Shown: one piece after another, positions 1-9,100 of the stretch
Layout: every line of letters starts with the position of its first letter
How positions within the stretch are numbered: position 1 is the first letter of the stretch
Assembly: GCF_001307805.1 (NCBI RefSeq)
Contig: NZ_CP013862.1
Span: 1,550,001 to 1,614,000, forward strand
DNA length: 64,000 nucleotides
DNA from: Lentibacillus amyloliquefaciens
GTDB taxonomy: Bacteria > Bacillota > Bacilli > Bacillales > Amphibacillaceae
Direction: 5' to 3'
Made by a program: the position numbers and the translations under genes
The notes under the pieces: model-generated
Told to the model about the DNA's origin: nothing
The model's database searches: none
Seen by the model: only the letters and a program-made list of their open reading frames with translations

Positions 1-1136
1 AGCTCTTTTGACGATACTCTCGGGAGATTTACTCCACTAGAATTCTCACTTGAATACTTTACTACCTCTGGTAACCCAATATAATAATTAAGTAGTTCAT
101 TCTCCATTTCTCCATTAGGTCTTAACACCAAAATATCAGTGGAACAAATTCCATCAAAAGATACAATGGCGTGTTTATTTAAATAAGGGCGTAATCGGCC
201 ATATAATAAATCGCCGTCTTTAAATGCTTTTTTCGCACTTTTAATACCTTCCGAATTTGAAGTAGTAATTATACCCCCACCTTTTGATAAATGTTCTAAT
301 CCAATATATGGCTTAATATCATTTGCTTGAGGATCATATTTTTCTTTTACTTCATCTACCAAATCGGATAGAGGTTTCCAAGTCCAACCCGGAGGAAGAG
401 TATTTCCAACAAAGGGTTGTGAAATAATCGATTGATTAACATAATTATTATTTTGATTTTGAGCAGTCAATTCTCCTTTAAATCCCTTTTTTATAATCGC
501 AGCACGTCGCAGTTCAAATGTTCCCTTTGCTTCTTCAATTAATTGTTTTGCTTTATCAACATTATCTAACAATCTTTCAACTTTGTTAGCAATACGTTTT
601 TGTTCACTTAATGGTGGTAAAGGAATAGGTACCAAAGACATCTTTGATTTATTAATAATAGAAACAGTAGTGGCATAGGACCGATTGTTTAGTTCACTTT
701 GAAAATAAGGTGTTATCGCTTGATAATAATTAAAAAGCGGATTGATTATTTTTTTTCTCGGTACAAGAGAATTAATTTGTTGGTTGGTACTACATTCAAA
801 ATTATTAAAGGCAGCCTTACCAATAGATCCAATGCAACAAATCAAAGTAGACTCAGAGGGAATTACTTTAGAAGCTTCTTTACCCTCATTAGTTAGATAC
901 TCAGATGCCCCCTTTGCATTTTTTTCATCGTCAAGTTCTGTCGGTTTTATAAAAGGAAAATTTCCACCATAGTATTCCTTCTTCTTTTTAGAGGGAGTCG
1001 AACCAGTCACTATATTGTTAAGTGTGCCAACACTCACCCAAATCCAATTCTCCGGCACTTCATAAGGCTGCTCCTCTTCCGACACCAGCGCCTCATCCAG
1101 TAACTCCTCAACTGTCTTATTTTGCTTCTTACTCAT
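1..1136 (-). CDS. hsdS: Type I restriction-modification specificity subunit HsdS (partial, C-terminus outside window)
   Basis: The frame is open from an ATG at 1136 to the window edge, about 378 residues. HsdS chooses the DNA target for the HsdM2S methylase and HsdR2M2S nuclease. The protein starts MSKKQNKTVEELLDEAL and reaches a first target-recognition domain (...VPENWIWVSVG..TGSTPSK), a conserved central helix ending in PIPLPPLSEQKRIANKVE at roughly residues 180-197, then a second recognition domain beginning near LPPGWTWKPLSDLV, the usual two-TRD layout. It overlaps the hsdM stop by 8 bp, so translation is probably coupled. The 3' end and the second conserved helix are not in the window, so integrity cannot be judged. 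Confidence 0.9.
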   Translation of the reverse strand, partial: MSKKQNKTVEELLDEALVSEEEQPYEVPENWIWVSVGTLNNIVTGSTPSKKKKEYYGGNFPFIKPTELDDEKNAKGASEYLTNEGKEASKVIPSESTLICCIGSIGKAAFNNFECSTNQQINSLVPRKKIINPLFNYYQAITPYFQSELNNRSYATTVSIINKSKMSLVPIPLPPLSEQKRIANKVERLLDNVDKAKQLIEEAKGTFELRRAAIIKKGFKGELTAQNQNNNYVNQSIISQPFVGNTLPPGWTWKPLSDLVDEVKEKYDPQANDIKPYIGLEHLSKGGGIITTSNSEGIKSAKKAFKDGDLLYGRLRPYLNKHAIVSFDGICSTDILVLRPNGEMENELLNYYIGLPEVVKYSSENSSGVNLPRVSSKE

Positions 1137-2553
1137 CTTTACCTGCCTCCACTGCTTTCAGTTCATCGATGACATCATTCAACAGGCTGGTAGCTTTTTG
1201 CAGTTTTTCCACAGCATCTTCTGCTGATTCGATCGGGTCTGGGAGATTTTCATACATGGTCAAAGATTCATCGGCGATCAAACCGATATCAAGGCTGTCA
1301 TCTTTCTTCCGGATATCATCACGAGTAAAATGATTCCAGCGTTCATCGTCAACTTTAGACCGGTCTTCGGCTTGATATGCTTTTACAAAATCATCAAAGT
1401 GTTTTTCCGTTAATGGTGTGCGTTTCCCGAAGCTTGGCATATTGGTGCGCATGTCATAAACCCAGACATCGTTTGTATTGTCTTTGTCCTTTTTCCCGCG
1501 GTTAAAGAACAGCACATTGGTCTTGACACCTTGCGCATAGAAAATTCCTGTTGGCAGGCGCAGGATTGTGTGCAGGTTGCATTTATCCATTAAATCAGCA
1601 CGGATTTGCGCACCCGTCCCGCTTTCAAACAGAACGTTATCCGGTAACACAACTGCTGCTCGTGCTTCACCATTTGCTTTCAATGAACGATAAATATGCT
1701 GCAGGAAGTTCAATTGTTTGTTTGTGGTTTCAAATGTCAGGTCATCACGTGTCGGGCGCTCACCGCCTTTTTTCGTGCCAAAGGGCGGATTCGTCATGAC
1801 AACATCAAAGTTTTTCATAGTTGAACCCATTTCAGATAGCGTATCGCCAAGTTTAATTTCGCCGCGCATATTATGCAGCAGGGCATTCATTAATGCCAGA
1901 CGATGGGTATCTTTAACAAGTTCGGCACCGGTAAAGGCTTCATAACGTTGAAACTCCGCTTCTTTCTGGCTCAAATCAAAATGATCGTCAGTTTTTGATT
2001 TGATATGTGTATCGCCGGCAATCATGAACCCGAACGTACCGGCGGCAGGGTCATTCAACCGCTCACCCGGTTGTGGATCGATTAGTCTAACGATGACATC
2101 GATCAGCGGACGTGGTGTGAAGTACTGTCCGGCACCTGATTTGGTTTCACTGGCGTTTTTCTCCAGCAGCCCTTCATACAAATCACCAAGCCCTTCTTCT
2201 CTGGCGCTGTACCAGTCAAGGTCATCAATGGATCGGATGATTTTTTCAAGATTCTTTGGCTCATCAATATTCGTTGTGGCATTGGTATAAATCTGTTTTA
2301 CAATCTCACTGTCGACTTCACCCAAGTCCAACAAGAGCTGCCGGTAGTGTTTGTGCAATTCCACGCCATGCTTGTTCGTCAATGAATCCCAGCGGTACTG
2401 TTCCGGTATGTCTGCTTCATTGTCTTTCTCTTTCATCATTTTTAAGAACAGTATATAAGTTAATTCAGTAACGTACTGATGATAGGTGATCCCATCGTCA
2501 CGCAGCACATTACATAGATTCCATAGTTTTTGTACGATTTCCTGATTTCCCAC
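1129..2553 (-). CDS. hsdM: Type I restriction-modification DNA methyltransferase subunit HsdM
   Basis: 474 residues, normal for HsdM. It transfers a methyl group from SAM to adenine in the hemimethylated target and is required for both methylation and restriction. Visible motifs are the N-terminal HsdM helical region (about 1-130), FTPRPLIDVIV just before the SAM-binding motif DPAAGTFGFM (about residue 170), and the N6-adenine catalytic motif NPPFG (about residue 255). It begins with GTG at 2553 inside the hsdR stop (TAGTG overlap) and its stop overlaps hsdS, so the three genes form one tightly coupled operon. The reading frame is intact. Confidence 0.95.
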   Translation of the reverse strand: MGNQEIVQKLWNLCNVLRDDGITYHQYVTELTYILFLKMMKEKDNEADIPEQYRWDSLTNKHGVELHKHYRQLLLDLGEVDSEIVKQIYTNATTNIDEPKNLEKIIRSIDDLDWYSAREEGLGDLYEGLLEKNASETKSGAGQYFTPRPLIDVIVRLIDPQPGERLNDPAAGTFGFMIAGDTHIKSKTDDHFDLSQKEAEFQRYEAFTGAELVKDTHRLALMNALLHNMRGEIKLGDTLSEMGSTMKNFDVVMTNPPFGTKKGGERPTRDDLTFETTNKQLNFLQHIYRSLKANGEARAAVVLPDNVLFESGTGAQIRADLMDKCNLHTILRLPTGIFYAQGVKTNVLFFNRGKKDKDNTNDVWVYDMRTNMPSFGKRTPLTEKHFDDFVKAYQAEDRSKVDDERWNHFTRDDIRKKDDSLDIGLIADESLTMYENLPDPIESAEDAVEKLQKATSLLNDVIDELKAVEAGKDE

Positions 2554-5500
2554 TAAGCTTCTTCCCTTTCATCATATAATGCTTCATTAATTTCTTTGAC
2601 AATGTCGTCCAGTTGTCCATCAAAAATTTTGTTAAGCCGTTTATAACCGCCACTGCTTTTAAATGGCTCGAAATTAAATGCTTTTTCCGGATTCGGATCG
2701 AGAATGCTTTCTTTAAGCAACTGTTTTTCAATTTTTTGGAGCCAATCTTTCTGTGCTGGCGGCCATACTTTCATTTGGTAGATTTTTTTCATGGCGTTGC
2801 GAATACGTTCTTCATGACTAATTAGCGGGTCGCCTAATGCCTGTTTACGTATGAAACTGATGATATCTGCGGCAATGTCTTCATTTTTCGCATCACGCCA
2901 AGCTGCCTGCAAATTTTTCTCGTTGTATCCATTCTGATCAAGTGAAATCCTTAGCTGTCTTAAATCCTCGCGCGTTAAATCTTTTGGCCGGGTGCAGATA
3001 ATTTTCAATGCAGGAATCTGGTTCAAGTTCTCCTGAATATATTGGTTGAATCCTTCCAAATAGTCTTCAGGTTTATCGGCTTTTCCGTAGCCACGATTAA
3101 CAGAGATAAGTTCATCTTCATGATCGGAAATATATTGTCTCGGTGCTTTGGCATGATTTTCATCAATAAATGAGACAAGAGACGGCTGTTGTTTGAATGT
3201 ATCCGACACTTGCTCATGACCAGATTTTTTCAAATCGTCCAAAAAGTCATCGACGGACTTGCCGCCAGACAGTGCCTGAAAATCTTCACGCGTTTTATCA
3301 TTCCATTTTTGCTTTTTCCGTTGGATTTTAGCAATGATTTCCTCTTTTTGCTTCTTGAGGTGGTCGGTATTATCAAGCTGTTCATACTCTTCCGTTAACT
3401 GACCAAGTGTCACTTTAGGCTTTTGAACAACGGGTTTCATGTCAGTATAGGGCTTTAACGTCTCATACAGACCAACCGCATCAAAAATATTAAAGTGGTC
3501 CTTACCAATGTCATCACTTCGTCTTGTGGCCCGGCCTAACATTTGCTCATACAAAATACGTGAGCGCACTCTTCTTAGAAACACCAGATTTGATATACGC
3601 GGTACATCAATTCCAGTTGTCAGCAAATCAACGGTGACAGCAATTTGTGGCAGGCGTTCATTTTTATAATGTTTAATGGCCCCGAGAGGATCTTTTATCG
3701 AGCCAGTAATTTTTGCGACCAGATTATCCTCTATCTCGCCATATTTTTCAGTTAGCGCTTGTTTCAGAAGGCGTACAACCATATCAGCATGATCATCCGT
3801 CGCGGCAAAGATTAGCGTCTTGCCTTCCTGGTCAGGATGAATATAGTTTGTCAATTCGTTTATAATGACTTTATTGAAGTTTTCCGTAATGACAAGCTTA
3901 TTAAACTGGGTCACTTCAATGTTCACTTCATCTTCCAGTCGCTCTTTCTCCACACTGCCCGTAGCGCTATCGTATACCGCAACTTCTTCACCAACTTGCC
4001 AGTTAATCCCTTGCTGCTTCAATGCTGTTTCAAACTGATACGGTGGCTCATGGTCGATCAAATAACCATCAACAACAGCCTCACGGTAAGAATAGTTAAA
4101 TACCGGGTCACCAAAGATATCAACTGTATGCAGAGCAGGGGTGGCAGTCAGACCAATCCGGACCGCATCAAAATAATCGAGAACTTTACGATATTTGCTG
4201 ACATAATCACGGTGATCCCGGAAAAGGAATTCCACATCGCTCATTTCCTTATCCAGCGTATACCCACGATGCGCCTCATCAACAACAATACAGTCGTATT
4301 GATCGATCGTCGGCACGTCTTCGTCCGATTCGTTATAAAACAGCCGCTTCACCATACCCTGAACGGTAGCGATATGCACTTTCGTTTCCGGGTTGGCCTG
4401 TTTCTCTTGCAGTGATTGTAAGTTGTAGATCTGGGTGAATGACTGGTAGTTTTCCAGCTTTGAATCTTTAAAAGCGGCTTCAGCCTGTTCTCCAAGGGCT
4501 GTACGGTCAACAAGAAATAAAATGCGTTTAAAACGATCCGCCTTGACTAATCGGTAAATCAATCCAATCGCCATACGCGTTTTCCCTGTACCGGTCGCCA
4601 TCGCTATCAGGATTTCACGCTGATCGTTTGACAATGCGTTTTCAACTGCACGGATAGCTTCATTCTGATAGCCGCGCAGACCTAAATAGTCCATATTTTC
4701 ATCCTCAAGATCCGCTGCAGCTTTATCGATATCTTTTTTCAGAAGATCTGTCAAACCCTCAGGGGAATACCAGCCTTTTAATGGACGCGGGTGGTTTGTG
4801 GACTTGCGCGCATCAAGAAACCAAATACCGGATTTTTGCTCAATTTGCTGCAAGTATTCCCGGCCATTTGTCGCAAATAAAAACGGTACCTGATAATCTC
4901 CCAGGGCTCATGAATGATTTCATCCCCATGTTGCGTAACTTGTTTTGCATATATTTTTGCCTGTTCAATATCGGCAGGAATATCTTTACTCGCTTTCTTC
5001 GCTTCCACAAGACCGATTAATTCCAAGCCAACGAACAATGCATAATCAGCATAGCCTGTTCCAAGCGGCCACTCAGCAATTGCCATATTGCGATTTTTTT
5101 CCGGACGTGTCCCGTTACCAAAACGGAGATTGTCCGTATCGGCTTCCCACCCGGCATGACTCAATTTTTCATCAATAATTAAACGGGTCTCCGCTTCACC
5201 CAAGTTAACAATGCTGCCGAACTGTTTCGCGTTGGCCTTGCGCTGGGCTTTTTCCTGTTCGGACTTGTAGAGCTGCTGCTTGCGTAGCTTGTCCAGCTCT
5301 TCCTGCAACTGCTCTGCTTTTTCTTTATAAACCGATTCAAGCTGATCCGTCTCCCGCTGGTTACTCTGCATTGTTTCAGGTTCTATATAAGCGGGCGCTT
5401 CAAAATCCCACTCGCCATATACCTGCATGAACCAGACACTCAGCTGGAAGGACATATGTAATAATCTTGAGGCTTCTTCAGGTGTGCCATATCCTTCATG

Positions 5501-5785
5501 AACTGCTTTATTCCCTTTACGGCGAATCATGTTTAATATTTCATATAATTCATTGTTTAAAAGTTCTTCCCGACTCAACTCGTTTAACCGGTCAACTTGT
5601 TTAAGCTCATACGGCTCATTCAGCTCTTCCAGTGCGTAAATGAACTTGGTTACCGTCTCACCAAATAGTCTGAGCTTGATAAGCGTCGTGTTCGGATCCT
5701 GATAAACATTCCGTTCAGCCGTTTCACCGAGGTTTCCAAGCAACGGCCAATGCTCCTTTAAAAATGAAAAGTTGCTATTCTCCAT
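2553..5785 (-). pseudogene. hsdR: Type I restriction endonuclease subunit HsdR, split by a -1 frameshift
   Basis: Two overlapping frames together make one EcoEI-type HsdR. The 5' part (from ATG 5785, preceded by a GAGGTG site) has a DUF4145-like N-terminus and the PD-(D/E)xK nuclease with DYALF and VEAKK (E261, K263). The 3' part carries the SF2 motor: ATGTGKT Walker A, VVDEAH, LTATPA, and the C-terminal HsdM-contact region. The first frame degenerates after EPWEII, while the other frame reads DYQVPFLFATNGREYLQQ, a normal HsdR continuation, so one base is missing within about 4894-4905 (a CTCCC run). Either a real inactivating or phase-variable mutation or a sequencing error. If real, restriction is lost while methylation can persist. 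Confidence 0.88.
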
Positions 5786-6124
5786 ACACTCACCTCATAA
5801 AAGGTACTTTCCTACTATTATTATAGTACATTTGGAAGGAGATTACATTGGGAAAATGATAACAATAATAATGTATCTTCCCCCCATTCAACCATAAGCA
5901 GTTTTACCGCTTAAACGGTGCTTAATATTTTTACAGACACTAATTAATTTCTTGATCGAAGTATTGTATAGTAAAGCAGACTAATTACTAAAATGAGTAA
6001 ATTAAAAAATTCGCCAACCTTCTGCATTATTCTTCTATTCATATAACAATCATAGACAATAATTGTTATAATGGTAGTAAATATTACCTAATATGACTCA
6101 AAATAATATGCAGGGGGTAAAATT

Positions 6125-9100
6125 GTGGAGCCAGTTGTCACATGTGATTATGAATACGATGAAAAGGTAAGCTTCGCCTTACAGCAAAACCATGTACCAG
6201 TTGTTAAGTTTCTGTCCATCAGCAACGAAAGTCCTGACAAACTAACGAATCTTAACATTGAAATTACTTCAAATCCCTCATTTTCCGAACCCAAAACAAT
6301 CAACCTAGAGGTGTTAGACCCAGAGGAGAGTGTCGAATTTCGACCGGATATTCAATTATCATCCGACTTCCTGAGTAACCTAGACGAAAGCATAAACGGC
6401 TTTCTCGAAATAAAAGTTAAGTCTGAATCAGACGAGCTCTATAAAAAGCATTTGCCTATAGATGTTTTATCCTTTGATTCATGGCCGGGTTCCTCTGTTC
6501 TTCCAGAAATCATTTCAAGTTTTGTTACACCTAACCGTCCTTTTGTCATGGAAATTATTAAACAGGCATCTAAAATCATGGAGAAAAACACCGGGTCGAA
6601 TGCAATGGATGGCTATCAAAGCGGAGATCCTAATCGTGTAATAGCCCAACTTTCCGCCATTTATTCTGCTATACAATCCTATGATATTGCCTATGCTAAT
6701 CCGCCCGCAAGCTTTGAATCGGAAGGACAAAAAACGCGCTTCCCAGATATGATTAAAGAGCAGAAATTGGCAACTTGCCTTGATTTAGCATTATTATACA
6801 CTGCTTGTGCAGAAGCGATAGGCATTTACCCTATTATCGTTTTCTTCCAAGATCATGCATTCCCAGCTTTTTGGCTGACAGAGTATTCGGCTCCAGAAAG
6901 TTTCCAGGACGACAAAAGTCTATTGACCAAAAATATCGCAAGCGGCATTAACGATATAATTGTTGTGGAGTCAACTTTTTTAACAAACAATAATACTACA
7001 TTCAACAGTGCCGTTAAAACAGCAGAAAACACTTTGAACAAACCGGATTATTTTCGTTTTTTTGTGGACATACACAGAAGCCGTATTGGTCAAATTAAAC
7101 CTATTTCCCTTAAGACTGGCAGTGGTGATAGGATTCAGGCATCTGCCCAGCCGGATGAGCCCATTAAAATTAATGATAACTTCGCCTTTGAAAAAGTAGA
7201 GGTTATACCTGAAAGTGAGAGCCCAATAGATGAGCTAAATCAGCATGAAAGTAAAGTTACCTATTGGCAAAACAAGTTGATTGATATGAGTATGCGCAAT
7301 AATTTATTAAATTACCGCATAACACAGGGAATCCCTGTAGTTACCTCAGATCTTGCTCAGATTGAAGATACATTATCTATGGGAAAGAAAGTCTTCATTG
7401 AGCCTTTGCCAAGCGAACTTCGAAATAGAGTCCGTGATTTTAAGGATCAAAAGGAGCTCCTGAATACCCGAATACTCACTGAAGATATGCAGAATAATAG
7501 ATTGCGCTCCACCTTGACTGATTCAAAGCTGGAGAAAGAACTTGTCAAGCTTTACCGAAAAGCACGAAATACACTGGAAGAATCAGGGGCAAATTCGTTA
7601 TTTATAGCACTCGGGTTTTTAAAATGGTTTGAACCAAAATCTTATAAACAAGAACGTTTCGCGCCGATTTTATTATTGCCGGTGGATTTAGTTCGATTAT
7701 CCGCCAAAAAGGGTTATTATATACGGGCACGTGATGAAGAAATACAGATAAACATATCTCTTATCGAATACTTAAGACAAAATTTCGGCATTGATGCCTC
7801 AAGATTATACGATGTCCCAAGAGACGAGCATGGGGCTGACGTGAAAAAAGTATTAACGATGATGCGCCGAATCATTATGTCAATGAAAAATTGGGACGTC
7901 CATGAGAACGCCAGTATTGGTGTATTTTCTTTTTCAAAATTTATTATGTGGAATGATCTTGTCAATCATGCCGACGAGTTAAAGGAAAATAAAGTAGTAG
8001 AGAGCTTAATGGAAGGAAACTATGTAGGCGAATTAAATGATTCGATGACCGAGCCTTTGACAACAGAAAAAGATGAAGAAACTGCCATGTACGCTCCGTT
8101 GAGTTCGGACAGCACCCAGACAGAAGCCATTTTGGCAACTGGTGAAGACAACAGTTTTGTACTGCATGGACCGCCTGGCTCAGGTAAATCACAAACGATC
8201 ACAAACATGATTTCACATGCACTTGCAACAGGAAAAACAGTTCTTTTTGTTGCAGAAAAAATGGCTGCGTTAAATGTTGTTCAAAAGCGACTGTCCGAGA
8301 TTGGTTTAGGAGATTTTTCCCTGGAGGTACACTCCAACAAAGGGCAGAAAAAAGATATCCTTGCTCAGCTGGAAGCATCTTTTAATGCTCAAAATAAGAC
8401 AAAGGGTACAGATTGGAGCACCAAGTTTGAAGAAATAAAAACACTCAAGAAAGAATTAAATCAATATGTCAATGACTTGCATAAACAAACAACGCTCGGC
8501 CAAAGTATTTTTGAGATGATAGAAGCTTATTCCGGAGTAAATGCACCAACTTACACGATTAAATTTGACAGAAAGCAAGTTGCAGATATGGATGAGGTCA
8601 CTTTTAACCGTTCAAAGCAACTGATCGAGAATATTACTGTGGCCGGAAAAACCTGTGGAAAAGTGACAGATAATCCATGGATTGGCATAAGACAGACGAA
8701 CTACTCGTTAAAGCTTGAAGACACTGTCAAAGAAGCGTTATCAAGTATTGAACCTAATGTTTCAAAGCTGCTTCAATTGGACAATTCTTTTACAGACTTT
8801 GGATTAGCGAGTAACGAGAAAGACTATCATTGGTATGCATTCCTTCATAAGGTTATTCCTTATCTGCGCGGTATACCACAAGCAAATTTAAATCTTATGA
8901 GTGAAAAAAACTTCAATACCATTAAGTTAGAAATTCTGGAAGTCACAAATCATGGAAAACAGCGTGACCATGAAACGAATAAAGTGGAAGAACGTTTTGA
9001 TAAATCAATCTTAAAAATGGATACTGAATCGCTTCTCCAGGAATTAAGACTTGCTGAAAACAGCTGGTTTTTCAAGAAAATGCTTGGGCAAGGCAAAATT

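Noticed and set aside
3837..4415. 192-residue plus-strand open frame
   Set aside because: Lies antisense inside the hsdR helicase region, no ribosome binding site, composition typical of a shadow frame.
2553..4853. The 766-residue helicase frame as an independent gene with TTG start
   Set aside because: Its first codons continue the HsdR frame of 4778-5785 and there is no site before the TTG; a frameshifted single gene is simpler.
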